The translations under genes were made by a program, and so were the position numbers. From JAEUMG01 sp963805405 (GTDB taxonomy: Bacteria; Pseudomonadota; Alphaproteobacteria; Rhizobiales; Aestuariivirgaceae), in the NCBI GenBank assembly GCA_963805405.1, contig CAWDUC010000002.1, forward strand, positions 1 through 64,000: a DNA stretch of 64,000 nt, written 5' to 3'. Position 1 is the stretch's first letter; each line of letters begins with the position of its first letter. The notes under the pieces were generated by a model. That model did not search any database. It was not told the DNA's origin and worked only from the letters and a program-made list of their open reading frames with translations. Positions 39,301-48,883 of the stretch are shown piece by piece.

Positions 39301-40292
39301 TGATTGGAGTTGCCGTTCTCGGAGCCGGGCGGATCGGGAAAATTCATGCGCGCAATGTCGCGCTCAATCCGCGCTGCAAGCTTGTGGCCGTCGCCGATCC
39401 GATAAAGGAAGCGGCGAGCGGCACTTGCCGGCGCGCTCGGCGCCGAGGCGATGACCGACGCCCGCGCCGCGATTGCGCGCCCGATGTGCAGGCGATCGTC
39501 GTCGGCACGCCGACCGATACGCATGTCGACTTCACGCTCGACGCCGCCCGCCGCGGCAAAGCGGTGCTCTGCGAAAAGCCGATCGATCTCGACATCAACA
39601 AGGCCGATGCCGCCGTCGCTGAGATCGAGAAGCTCGGCGCCAAGGTGATGATCGCCTTCAACCGCCGCTTCGATCCGAGTAACCAGGCAATGCGCAAGGC
39701 GCATGGATGCCGGCGCCATCGGCGAGGTCCACCAGGTCATCATCACCAGCCGCGATCCCTCGCCGCCGCCCGCCACCTATACCAATTCCGGCGGCATCTT
39801 CCGCGACATGACCATCCATGATTTCGACATGGCACGCTTCCTCCTCGGCGAGGAGCCGGTGGAAGTCGTCGCCTCGGCAAGCTGCCTCGTCGATCCGGCG
39901 ATCGGCAAGTCGGGCGATTTCGATACATTGATGGTGATCCTCAAGACCAAATCGGGCCGCCAGTGTCACATCAACAACAGCCGCAAGGCCGTCTATGGCT
40001 ATGACCAGCGCTTCGAGGTCTTCGGCTCCGCCGGCATGCTGATGAACGACAATCTGCGCGCCACCACCTTGCGCGGCTATACCGAGGCCCAGACCGAAAT
40101 CCGCGAGCCGCTGCTCAACTTCTTCCTCGAGCGCTATGACGCCGCTTATCGCAGCTTGAGCTCGACGCCTTCATCGACGCGGTCGCCGACGGCAAGCCGA
40201 TGCCGGTCACCGCGCGCGACGGACGCCAGGCCTTGCGGCTGGCCGATGCCGCGCTCGAATCCGCCACCACCGGCCGCGCAGTCAAGGTCTGA
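39301..40292 (+). pseudogene. iolG: Inositol 2-dehydrogenase-like Gfo/Idh/MocA oxidoreductase (four frame breaks as read)
   Basis: About 330 residues from ATG 39301. The Rossmann start is MIGVAVLGAGRIGKIHARNV, the Lys motif is AVLCEKPIDLDINKADAAV, and the catalytic region GGIFRDMTIHDFDMARFLLG carries the Asp/His typical of inositol 2-dehydrogenase. Breaks near 39420 and 39478 are a compensated pair (between them the correct frame reads LAGALGAEAMTDARAAIA). Others lie near 39703 and 40155; the end becomes DAFIDAVADGKPMPVTARD. It oxidises myo-inositol to scyllo-inosose if the family call holds. Its stop overlaps the next ATG as TGATG. The clean sequence between breaks suggests read errors, so the gene may be intact in the organism. 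Confidence 0.7.
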
Positions 40293-41426
40293 TGCCGATG
40301 CGCGACATCGGCGTCGGCATCATCGGCACGGGCTTCATGGGCAAGGCCCATGCCTTCGCCTATCGCGCCGTCTCGGGCATCTTCCCGGTTGCGCTGCGCC
40401 CGGTTCTGCGCATGGTCGCCGACAATAATCGCGATGCCGGCCTCGCTGCGCAAAAGCAGCTTGGTTTCGAGACGTTCACGGCCGACTGGACCGAACTCGT
40501 CCGCGATCCGGGGCTTGAGATCGTCTCGATCACCACGCCCAATGTCGTCCATCGCGAAATGGCGCTCGCCGCGATCGCTGCAAGGCAAGCATGTCCATTG
40601 CGAGAAGCCGATCGCGCCCAGCGCCGAAGACGCGCGCGCCATGATGGAGGCGGCGGAGGCGAAGGGCGTCAAGACCCAGGTCGGCTACAATTACATCAAG
40701 AATCCCGCTGCTCGTTCTGGCGCGCGACATGATCGCCGCCGGCGAGCTTGGGCGAGATCACCGGCTTTCGCGGCATTCATGCCGAGGATTACATGGCCGA
40801 TCCCGAGGTTCCCTATGGCTGGCGGGTGGATCCCTCGGGCGGCGGCGGCGCGGTCGCCGATCTCGGCAGCCACATCGTCGGCATGGCGCGCTTTCTTCTG
40901 GGGCCTATTGCTTCGGCTCAACCGCCGATCTCGAAACCATCGTGAAGATCGCGCCCTGTTGCGACCGGTGCGAGCGAGCGCCGCGAGGTGAAAGTCGACG
41001 ACATCGCGCGGCTCACCGTGCGCTTCGCGCGCGGCTGCGGCGGCCAGATCGAGGCCAATTGGGTGGCGACGGGCCGCAACATGGATCTGGGCTTCGAGCT
41101 TTACGGCACCAAGGGCTCGCTCGCCTTCACGCAAGCGAACTTCAACGAACTTCTCTATTACAAGGCGGGTGGTCCAAAGGGCCGCAAGGGCTATCCAGAA
41201 GATCGAAGCGGGCCCCGAGCATTATCCTTACGGCCTCTTCTGCGTGGCGCCGGGCCACCAGCTTGGCTTCAACGATCTGAAAACCATCGAAGTCGCAGAT
41301 TTCCTCGATGCGATCGCCGGCGGCAAGCCGAAGGGTCCGGATTTCCGCGAGGCCTGGGAGATCCAGAAGGTGATCGACACGGCGATACGCTCATCGCGCG
41401 AGCGGCGCTGGCTCGACATCGCGTGA
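40292..41426 (+). pseudogene. Gfo/Idh/MocA family oxidoreductase (about six frame breaks as read)
   Basis: About 375 residues from ATG 40292. The start is IGVGIIGTGFMGKAHAFAYR, the Lys motif is VHCEKPIAPSAEDARAMMEA, and the catalytic region is GGAVADLGSHIVGMARFLLG. The C-terminus is LKTIEVADFLDAIAGGKPKG and WDIA-like RRWLDIA. Breaks lie near 40580, 40708, 40747, 40912, 40965 and 41200; most need one base removed. Each segment keeps family sequence without internal stops in its own frame. It is coupled to its neighbours by overlapping stop and start codons. The substrate is unknown but probably a sugar or inositol derivative. Confidence 0.7.
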
Positions 41427-42658
41427 CCACGCGCGAAGACTGCCTTGCGCGCGATCGCGCCGATCCTTTGGCGGGGAAGCGTGCGCTCTTCACGCTTCCC
41501 GAAGACCTCATCTATCTCGATGGCAATTCACTCGGAGCATTGCCGCGCCACGTTGCGTCGCGCGTCGCCGAGACGATCGAAAGGCAATGGGGCGCGACCC
41601 TCATCAAATCCTGGAACGAGCATGGTTGGTTCGACCTGCCGCGCAAGATCGGCGGTCGCATCGCGAAACTGATCGGCGCGCCACCGGCGAGCGTCGTTGC
41701 CTGCGACACGATCTCGGTCAATCTCTACAAATTGCTCGGCGCGGCGATTCGCCTTGCGGCCCGGACCGCCGCGTCATTCTATCCGATACCGGCAATTTTC
41801 CGACCGATCTCTACATGATGCAGGGCTTGATCCGCCTGCTCGACCGCGATCTCGAACTCCGCCTCGTCGCGCCGGAGGATGTCGAAGCGGCGATCGCCAG
41901 AGACGTCGCCGTGGTCTCATTGACCGAGGTCGATTATCGCACCGGACGCCGGCATGACATGAAGCGCTCGACTGGCAAGGCGCATGGACAGGCGCACTGG
42001 TGATCTGGGATCTCGCCCACTCTGCCGGGGCCTTCCCGGTTGATCTTGCTGGATCGCAGGCCGATTTCGCGGTGGGCTGCACGTACAAGTATCTGAATGG
42101 TGGTCCGGGCGCGCCGGCGTTTCTCTATGTGCGGCCCGATCTTCAGGACGCATTGAATCGCCGCTCTCCGGCTGGTGGGGGCATGAGGCGCCCTTTGCCT
42201 TCGACACCGACTACCGCCCGGCGCCGGGCATTGTCCGCCAGCAATGCGGCACGCAGGCGATCCTCTCAATGGCGGCGCTCGATTCAGCGCTCGACGTCTG
42301 GGACGATGTCGATCTCGTCGAACTGCGTCGCAAATCCGAAGCACTATGCGCGGTTCTCATCGAACGCGTCGAAGGCGGGAATGCAAGCATGGTATCAGTC
42401 TCGCCGGCCCGCGAGACATGAGCGAACGCGGCTCGCATGTCTCCTTTCATTGCCCCGAAGGCTATGCGGTCATGCAGGCGCTCATCGCGCAAGGCGTGAT
42501 CGGCGATTTCCGCGCGCCCGACATTATCCGCTTTGGCGTGACGCCCCTTTATACCCGCTTCATCGATATCTGGGATGCGGCCGAGATTCTGACCCGGATT
42601 CTCGATGAGAGACTTGTGGGACGATCCGCGCTTCAAGGCGCGCAAGGCGGTGACGTGA
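41423..42658 (+). pseudogene. kynU: Kynureninase (about six frame breaks as read)
   Basis: About 410 residues from GTG 41423, which overlaps the previous stop. Landmarks: LIYLDGNSLGALPRHVASRV, ILSDTGNFPTDLYMMQGLIR, VIWDLAHSAGAFPVDLAGSQ, the PLP-lysine motif FAVGCTYKYLNGGPGAPAF, and LSGWWGHEAPFAFD. These are canonical for the PLP enzyme that cleaves kynurenine to anthranilate and alanine. Frame breaks lie near 41755 (two), 41985, 42170, 42400 and 42612. The chain ends WDDPRFKARKAVT, and its TGA overlaps the formamidase GTG (GTGA). A second, diverged family member is encoded at 48884. Confidence 0.78.
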
Positions 42659-43281
42659 GTCGCATCATCGATATTTCGCAACCGCTCGATCCCGGCATAG
42701 CAGGATTTCCCGGCGATGCAGCATAGAAGGAAACGAAGACTTTTCGCATCGGACCGAATTGTCCGGTCAATGTTGCACAATATCATTGTCGCTGCATTGC
42801 GGCACCCATGCCGACGCTCCGTTCATTATCCGAAGGACGGTCAAACCATCGGCGCGCTTGATCTCGAAGCTTTCATCGGTCCTTGCCGGGTGATCGACGC
42901 ACGTGACTCCGGTCAGCTCTGCGAACTGCCCGGCGAGATCGAGCAGCACTTAGGGATGCGCCTCCCGCATTCTCTTCCGACTTGACCGACGGCTTCGATC
43001 CGCATGTCTGGCCCACGGGATTTCGCGCACTTTCCTCCGCAACGGTCGAGATGCTGTCTTCTCGCGGTGTTTGCCTCGTCGGCATCGACACGCCCTCGGT
43101 CGATCAGGAAATATCGAAGGACTTGCCCGCTCACAAAGCGGCGCTGCGCGCCGACATGCGCATCCTTGAAAATCTCGTCCTCACCCATGTAGCCCCCGGC
43201 GACTACGAACTCATCGCGCTCCCTCTGCGCTCGTCGAATCTCGACGCCTCGCCCGTGCGGGCAGTGCTCCGCAAGCTTTAA
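42655..43281 (+). pseudogene. kynB: Kynurenine formamidase (one nonsense codon and about four frame breaks as read)
   Basis: About 210 residues from GTG 42655. The start is SRIIDISQPLDPGIAGFPGD; the metal motif is recovered as SLHCGTHADAPFHYPKDG after two repairs (near 42795 and 42832). The end, HVAPGDYELIALPLRSSNLD and ASPVRAVLRKL, is standard for KynB, which hydrolyses N-formylkynurenine. A TAG at about 42724 lies in frame where family members have an aromatic residue, and further breaks lie near 42905 and 42945. With kynU it makes a short kynurenine-to-anthranilate module; no tryptophan dioxygenase gene is in the window. Confidence 0.75.
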
Positions 43282-43284
43282 TAC

Positions 43285-43360
43285 TTCCCCTCGCCCCGGT
43301 GGGGCGACGGGACACTGCCTCATTCCCTCTCCCCGGCGGGGAGAGGGTTAGGGTGAGGGG
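43285..43360. repeat. Left inverted REP-like repeat of the DUF559 unit
   Basis: Two palindromes make up the repeat: CGCCCCGGTGGGGCG near 43292-43306 and CCCTCTCCCCGGCGGGGAGAGGG near 43325-43347 (centre CCGGCGGGG), followed by TTAGGGTGAGGGG. The reverse complement of the whole repeat matches 43803-43878 with only scattered mismatches. It starts just after kynB. Confidence 0.85.
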
Positions 43361-43413
43361 CTTTCCATCCATCCGGTTGACACGAACTGCTCGCCGATGT
43401 CCGATCCCACATC

Positions 43414-43740
43414 ATGCCCACCCATCGTGTTGCCCGACGCCTCCGCCGCGACCAGACAGGTGCCGAGGCGCTCCTTTGGTCGAGAATTGAGGAATCGCCA
43501 TTATGCGGCCGGAAATTCCGGCGGCAGGTGCCAATTCTCGACTATGTCGTCGATTTCGTCAGCACCGATGCGCGGTTGATTATCGAACTCGATGGCGGCC
43601 AGCATGTCGAACGCACAGTGGAAGACGAGAAACGCAGCCGTGAGCTCGAAGCTGCGGGCCATATCGTTGTGAGATTCTGGAACGCAGAGATATTCGAGAA
43701 TCTAGACGGAGTTCTTGAAACAATCGCATTCCGTGATTGA
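43414..43740 (+). CDS. DUF559 endonuclease-domain protein (Vsr/very-short-patch-repair-like fold)
   Basis: Intact, 108 residues. The core is typical of DUF559: MPTHRVARRLRRDQTGAEAL, LWSRIEESPLCGRKFRRQVP, ILDYVVDFVSTDARLIIELD (active-site-like Asp/Glu pattern), GGQHVERTVEDEKRSRELEA and HIVVRFWNAEIFENLDGVLE. The domain is related to the PD-(D/E)XK/Vsr endonucleases. No cellular role is established. The gene is enclosed by near-perfect ~75-bp inverted repeats (43285-43360 and 43803-43878) and has no operon partner, so it looks like the cargo or the enzyme of a small repeat-bounded unit. Confidence 0.87.
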   Translation: MPTHRVARRLRRDQTGAEALLWSRIEESPLCGRKFRRQVPILDYVVDFVSTDARLIIELDGGQHVERTVEDEKRSRELEAAGHIVVRFWNAEIFENLDGVLETIAFRD

Positions 43741-43802
43741 ACCCGACGAATTTATGCGCGCACGATGAAGCGACCTTCCGGCGCTATATCGGAGACACCT
43801 GT

Positions 43803-43878
43803 TCCCCCTCACCCTAACCCTCTCCCCGCCGGGGAGAGGGAATGAAGCTATGTCCCCTCGCTCCGTTGGGGAGACGGA
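43803..43878. repeat. Right inverted REP-like repeat of the DUF559 unit
   Basis: Inverted copy of 43285-43360: CCCTCACCCTAACCCTCTCC is followed by CCGCCGGGGAGAGGG, then a second, more diverged palindrome CCCCTCGCTCCGTTGGGGAG. The first 40 bases are identical to the reverse complement of the left copy. It ends just before the SRPBCC gene. Confidence 0.85.
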
Positions 43879-43885
43879 TAAAAGT

Positions 43886-44321
43886 TCAAATCCTCTCATT
43901 CTCGATGAGGTTCTTCAGCAGCACGACCTCGAATTCATGCGAGGCCGTGAGCCGCCGCCAACGATCGTCATCCATTGCCGCCGCGCGCCACGCCATGAAT
44001 GTCAGTACGCAGCGCCCCGCATCGAGCCCTAGATGCTCGCCCGGCACGACTCGCACCTGGATGCGCGGCACCAGCGTTTCCGGGTTGCTGCCGAGCTTGT
44101 AGTCGATCAACAGTCGCGCCTTGTCCGCATCGATGCGCACGAGGATCCGGCCGCCATCGAAAATGCTGGTGCCCGTGACAAGCCCGTCTGCCGCTATTTC
44201 CGTCTCCCACGTACCGAAGGACCAACGATGGAGCCGCGCCGGATCGGCCATGATCGAAAAGACATGGGTCGGCGGGCCGCGCAACGATGATCGAGGTGAT
44301 ATGCGATTGCCCCGCACTCAT
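43886..44321 (-). CDS. SRPBCC/START-like domain protein (one frameshift)
   Basis: About 145 residues from ATG 44321 (MSAGQSHITSIIVARP), whose ATG overlaps the upstream regulator stop by four bases. An extra base near 44290 breaks the frame; removal gives PPTHVFSIMADPARLHRWSF. The hydrophobic-cavity fold shows GTSIFDGGRILVRID and LLIDYKLGSNPETLVPRI. It ends FEVVLLKNLIENERI. Bacterial members bind or act on lipids, aromatics or hydrophobic ligands. Position suggests that it helps the hydantoinase locus. Confidence 0.7.
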
Positions 44322-44929
44322 GCCGCTGCCTCCGCCGCAACGCTCGGCGGCTCGGTCGTGTTGACGACGAGAATGCGCACCGGCCTTTCGCCTTCCGCGA
44401 GATAGGCATGGCCCATGCGGGAATCGAAATAGACGCTGTCGCCGGCCTCGAGCCGCAATGGCTCGTAGAACTCGCTCGCCAGGATCAACACACCGTCCAT
44501 CACATAGACGAATTCTTCCCCGGCATGCCGCGACAGTCCGCCCGCCTCCTCGACACTGCGGATCGAAACCGTGTTGATCGCCGGATGCATCTTCTTGTTG
44601 GCAAGATCGGTGCACAGCACCAACGCCTCGTAGCGCGCGGTATCGAGCGGCGCGCCCTCGCCTTTCCGGCACACGCTGCGGATGCCATTGCCGATCGGCT
44701 TCGGATCTTCGCCGAAGAAGCGCGTGATATCGACATCGAGCGCCTTCGACAGCATGTAGAGATGATGCGCGCTCACCAATGTCTGATCATTCTCGACGCG
44801 CGACAGGGTCGCTTCCGACAATCCCGCCAATGCCGCAAGCTCGGCGAGTGACTTGCCGCGTGCCTTGCGTAGTACCTTGATCCTCGGGCCGATCGGCAGG
44901 CCTATGTTGCGCGCTTCATCGCGGCTCAT
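44318..44929 (-). CDS. XRE-family regulator with C-terminal cupin domain
   Basis: Intact, 203 residues. The helix-turn-helix is IKVLRKARGKSLAELAALAG followed by LSEATLSRVE. The cupin sensor is GLSRHAGEEFVYVMDGVLIL and AGDSVYFDSRMGHAYLAEGE. HTH-cupin (PuuR-like) regulators usually sense small amine or acid metabolites and repress adjacent catabolic operons. It lies directly after hyuB (14-base overlap with its 3-prime end, 44916-44929) and is the natural candidate regulator of hyuAB and the divergent genes. Confidence 0.87.
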   Translation of the reverse strand: MSRDEARNIGLPIGPRIKVLRKARGKSLAELAALAGLSEATLSRVENDQTLVSAHHLYMLSKALDVDITRFFGEDPKPIGNGIRSVCRKGEGAPLDTARYEALVLCTDLANKKMHPAINTVSIRSVEEAGGLSRHAGEEFVYVMDGVLILASEFYEPLRLEAGDSVYFDSRMGHAYLAEGERPVRILVVNTTEPPSVAAEAAA

Positions 44930-46607
44930 GCCCGTACTCTTTTTTCGCCGCCGGCAACGTCACGACGCCCGCCGCCAGATCGGCCTCGATCGCTGCAGAA
45001 TCGCGTTTCTTCGCATCGCCGAAGCCGCCGCCACCCGGCAATTCGACCAGCAGGCTGTCGCCGGTCGGTACGATATGGATGCCCTTATCGGCCAGCGCCT
45101 TGCCGGAGCCGAGCCTTGCATGGCCCTTGCGACCCGGCTTGCCGCCGTCGCGGCCTTGCGCGGGATTGTGGATGCGATCGAAAGTCGCCGCAGAGATGGC
45201 GAAGGGTGCCGCCTCACGATTGGCGATCTCGATAGTCTGGCTCAAGCCGCCGCGCCATTCGCCCGCGCCGCCTGAATCTGGGAGATACTCCTTGCGTTTG
45301 AACCACAAGGGACATTGGCCTTCCGTGACCTCGACAGGGATGGTGCCGACGCCGGACGGAAAGGCGGTCGTCGCAAGGCCGTCCTTGCCGGGCCTGCCGC
45401 CGATGCCGCCAAGCCCGATATTGATGACGCCGAAAGATTTCGCCTTCGCGGTCTCGGCCGCCGGCACGCGGCCATGCGCGCTGTTGAGTGCCAGAATCCA
45501 GATCGATCCCGCACTCTCCGCCTGCACCTTTCCGGGCAATGCCTGCGCAAGACAGCCGAATACGGCGTCGGCCAGCATCTGTCCGATCACATGCCGCGCG
45601 GTGACCGGCGAAGGCCTTGTCGGATCGACGCAGGTGCCGGCCTCGGTGACGAGATCGAAGCAATTGAGCGAGCCGATATTGTTCGGCACATGCGGCGCGA
45701 TCACCGCCTTGAGCCCGAAGACCGAATAGGCATGCGTATAGGTGCGCGGGCTGTTGATGCCGTAGATCGAGGCCGGCGACGAGCCCGAGAAGTCGATGGT
45801 GATCTTGCCCTTTTTGATAGTGAGCTTGGCCTTGAGCAGGATCGGGCTCTCATATCCATCGAGCGGCATTTCATAGCGCCATTCGCCTTCCGGCAATTGC
45901 CTGATCGCCTCGCGCGCCGCCTTCTCAGATTGGGTCAGGATATGTTCGGCGAGCGGCTCGATCGTCGTCAGCTTGAACTCCTTCATCATGTCGAGAAGAC
46001 GCCGCGCACCGGTATCATTGGCGCTGACGAGCGAGAGAAGGTCGCCGCGCACTTCGACCGGGTTGCGCGAATTGGCGAGGATGATCGACATGAGTTCTTC
46101 GTTGATCTTGCCTTCCTTGCGCAGCATCAAATGCGGAATAAGCGTGCCTTCCTCGAAGGATGAGTTGGCCTTGGCCGACATGCCGACGCCGCCAACATCG
46201 ATGACATGACAGGTCGAGGCGAATATCGCGACCGGCTTCTTGCCGATGAACACCGGCGTCATCATCACATAGTCGAAGAGATGCCCGGTGCCGAGCCAGG
46301 GATCATTGGTGATATAGACATCGCCCGGCTTCATCGATGCGACCGGGTACTTCGTGAAGAAGTGACTGACCGCCGTCGCCATGGTGTTCACATGGCCGGG
46401 CGTTCCTGTCATGGCCTGCGCGATCATGCGGCCCTTGGGGTCATAGACGCCGGCGGAAAGATCGCCCGCCTCGCGCGTGATCGTGCCGAAAGCCGTGCGC
46501 AGCAGGGACTGCGCCTGTTCCTCGACAACCGCGATCAGGCGGTTCCACATCACCTGCGTGCGGATGGCGGCGAGGGCGTTTGCTTGTTTTGGAGCGCGCT
46601 TCATCAT
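44916..46607 (-). CDS. hyuB: Hydantoinase B/oxoprolinase family protein
   Basis: Intact, 563 residues from ATG 46607 (a second ATG one codon on). Family landmarks: NRLIAVVEEQAQSLLRTAFG, DLSAGVYDPKGRMIAQAMTG, DVYITNDPWLGTGHLFDYVM, and the end LVELPGGGGFGDAKKRD. It forms the B subunit of the ATP-dependent hydantoinase/5-oxoprolinase group, which opens cyclic amides. Its Shine-Dalgarno GGAG (about 46611-46614, reverse strand) lies on the edge of a REPIN element. Partner hyuA is upstream. The true substrate (N-methylhydantoin, hydantoin, oxoproline or a caprolactam-like ring) is not fixed. Confidence 0.88.
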   Translation of the reverse strand: MMKRAPKQANALAAIRTQVMWNRLIAVVEEQAQSLLRTAFGTITREAGDLSAGVYDPKGRMIAQAMTGTPGHVNTMATAVSHFFTKYPVASMKPGDVYITNDPWLGTGHLFDYVMMTPVFIGKKPVAIFASTCHVIDVGGVGMSAKANSSFEEGTLIPHLMLRKEGKINEELMSIILANSRNPVEVRGDLLSLVSANDTGARRLLDMMKEFKLTTIEPLAEHILTQSEKAAREAIRQLPEGEWRYEMPLDGYESPILLKAKLTIKKGKITIDFSGSSPASIYGINSPRTYTHAYSVFGLKAVIAPHVPNNIGSLNCFDLVTEAGTCVDPTRPSPVTARHVIGQMLADAVFGCLAQALPGKVQAESAGSIWILALNSAHGRVPAAETAKAKSFGVINIGLGGIGGRPGKDGLATTAFPSGVGTIPVEVTEGQCPLWFKRKEYLPDSGGAGEWRGGLSQTIEIANREAAPFAISAATFDRIHNPAQGRDGGKPGRKGHARLGSGKALADKGIHIVPTGDSLLVELPGGGGFGDAKKRDSAAIEADLAAGVVTLPAAKKEYGHEPR

Positions 46608-46613
46608 CTACTC

Positions 46614-46710
46614 CGTCATCCCGGCGAAAGCCGGGATCCATTTAGCAATCGGCACAAACTTCGCCGTACGCGACGCGGAGAGTTGGGTCCCGGCCTTCGC
46701 CGGGATGACG
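46614..46710. repeat. REPIN element joining hyuA and hyuB
   Basis: Two inverted 27-base arms, 46614-46640 (CGTCATCCCGGCGAAAGCCG plus GGATCCA) and 46684-46710, differ at two positions. The arms enclose about 43 bases. It is the widespread GTCATnCCGGCGAAAGCCGG repeat. It fills the gap between hyuA and hyuB and encodes the last ~22 residues of hyuA. Confidence 0.85.
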
Positions 46711-48800
46711 GCCAAGAACGCGCTCATCGCTTCTCTCCAGCACGATGTAACCGAGACTGTCGATCCGCGCGGTGAAATTGGCGCCGACGATTGTCGAAGT
46801 CTCGTCTTCCGCGATGATCGCAGGTCCCTTGATGCGGGCGCCCGGCACCATGTCGAAGCGCCAGTAGACGGGCGTGTCGACCATCTTGCCGAGTGCCGCG
46901 TCATAGACTTTGCGCTTGGCCTTAGGTCTCGGCGCGCCGGCAGCCTTTACTGGTTTCGCGCGCTTCGCCGGCTCGGCCCGCGAGGACGCCGTCACCGACC
47001 AGGTGATCGCTTCGGCCTCCATGCCCTCGATGGTGAGACCATAGATTTGCCGATAGAGCCGCTCGAATTCGGCGCGCAGTTTCGCACCATCGCCCTGAGC
47101 CAATCGCCGCACCGGCACGGTGACACGGATTTCATGGCCTTGCCCCACATAGCGGCAATCGGCGATGCGCTGGATGGTGACCGCCTGACCCTTCAGTGCC
47201 GGCTTGACCACCGCCATTGCGTCCTGCGTCATACGATCGAGAAGATCGTTCACGCGTTTCGCATCGAAACTGTCGAGGCTCACCGCCGCGCTGCGCGTGA
47301 CTTCATATGCAATCGGTGCGCGCAAAAATCCGATCGCCGAGCCGACTCCCGCGCCCTTCGGCACGAGGATGGTTTCGACTCCGACCTTCTCGGCAAGCCG
47401 GCAGGCATGCAACGGCGCGCCACCGCCGAAAGCGATCATCGTGCAGGCGGAAATATCCTTGCCGCGCTCGATCGCATGGACGCGCGCCGCATTCGCCATG
47501 TTCTCTTCGACAATTTCAGCAACACCGGCCGCCGGCCAAAAATCCTCAAGACCCAAAGGCGCGCCGATATTGCGTTTGAGCGCCCGCGCCGCTCCGGTCT
47601 CGTCGAGCTTGATCTTGCCGCCGGCGAAATAGGCAGGGTCGATCTTGCCGAGCGCCAGATTGGCATCGGTCACCGCGGGTTCGGTACCGCCGCGCGCATA
47701 GCACACCGGCCCAGGCGTCGAGCCGGCGCTGTCCGGGCCGACGGTTATCCGCCCAAGCTTGTCGACCCGCGCGATCGAGCCGCCGCCGGCGCCGATCTCG
47801 ACCATCTCGATAACCGGAATGCGCACCGGCAGGCCCGAGCCTTTCATGTCGCGATAGGCGCGGGCGATCTCGAATTTGCGCGCCCGTTCAGGTTCGCCAT
47901 CGGTGAGGAGGCAGATTTTCGCGGTCGTGCCGCCCATGTCGAAGGACAGCACCTCTTTAAGTCCGCATTCCTGCGCGATGCGGCCGGCAAGGATGGCACC
48001 TCCGGCAGGCCCTGACTCGACGAGGCGGATCGGAAAGCGTGCCGCAGTCTCAAGCGTCGTGAGACCTCCGCCCGACATCATGAGGAAGAGCGGTGCCTTC
48101 ATCCCCATTTCGCGCAGGGCTTCGCCCAGCCGGTTGAGATAGCCCGACATGAGCGGCCGCACATAGGCATTGGCGACCGTCGTCGAGAAGCGCTCGAATT
48201 CGCGGATTTCGGGTGCGACTTCGCTGGAGATGCAGATCGTCACATCCTTCGGCAACTTTGCGCGCAACAATTCGCGCACGCGATTCTCGTGCGCATCATG
48301 CGCATAGGCATGCAGCAGGCCGATCGCCACCGCCGTGACCTTCTCGGCAATGATCTTCTCGGCAATCTCGGCGACATTGCTTTCATCGAGCGGGATCAGC
48401 ACATCGCCATTGACCGCCAGTCTTTCGCGCACCGTGAAGCGGCGCGTGCGCGGCACGAGCGGCGACTGGGCGATCGATCATCAGGTCGTAATGATCGAAG
48501 CGCTTCTCATAGCCCTGCTCGATGATGTCGCGGAAACCTTCGGTCGTGATGAAGGCGGTCTTCGCACCCTTGCGCTCGATCAGCGCATTGGTGGCGAGCG
48601 TCGTCCCGTGAATGAAGACGCTCGATGTCTTTCGCCGCGACTTTCGCCTCATCCAGCACAAGCTTGATGCCGTCGAGCACGCCCAGTTCCGGCGCCTCGG
48701 TGGTGGTCAGGACCTTGCCGCTGAAGCGTTTTTTGCCGGCTTCCAGCACGATATCGGTGAAAGTGCCGCCAATATCGGCGGCGAGTTTGATGTCGCTCAT
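46642..48800 (-). CDS. hyuA: Hydantoinase A/oxoprolinase family protein (two frameshifts)
   Basis: About 719 residues from ATG 48798-48800 (MSDIKLAADIGGTFTDIVLE), the standard ATP-binding hydantoinase A start. Other landmarks: VFIHGTTLATNALIERKGAK, ICISSEVAPEIREFERFSTT, KEVLSFDMGGTTAKICLL (second phosphate loop), and SIARVDKLGRITVGPDSAGS. Extra bases near 48620 and 48465 break the N-terminal third (repairs give IEVFIHGTTL and IDRQSPLVPRTRRF). The C-terminal tail RHPGEGRDPTLRVAYGEVCA is encoded by a REPIN insertion, not by hyuA proper. The protein hydrolyses ATP to open the ring substrate together with HyuB. Confidence 0.85.
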
Positions 48801-48883
48801 GGAGTGGATTATCACCGCGTCTTTCAAATTTGCAAGGAACTTTCGCTATTGAAAGATCGTGCGACTTGGGAAATGATCGACTT

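Noticed and set aside
42722..42726. TAG codon in kynB read as pyrrolysine or by suppression
   Set aside because: No pylT or other support is present, and the same gene has several frame breaks. A base error or decay is simpler.
42982..43281. A separate small cyclase-family gene
   Set aside because: The frame is the C-terminal half of kynB, which continues across breaks from 42655.
46477..48015. 512-residue plus-strand open frame antisense to hyuA/hyuB
   Set aside because: It includes the translated repeat VIPAKAGIHLA, and the rest is a shadow of hyuA.
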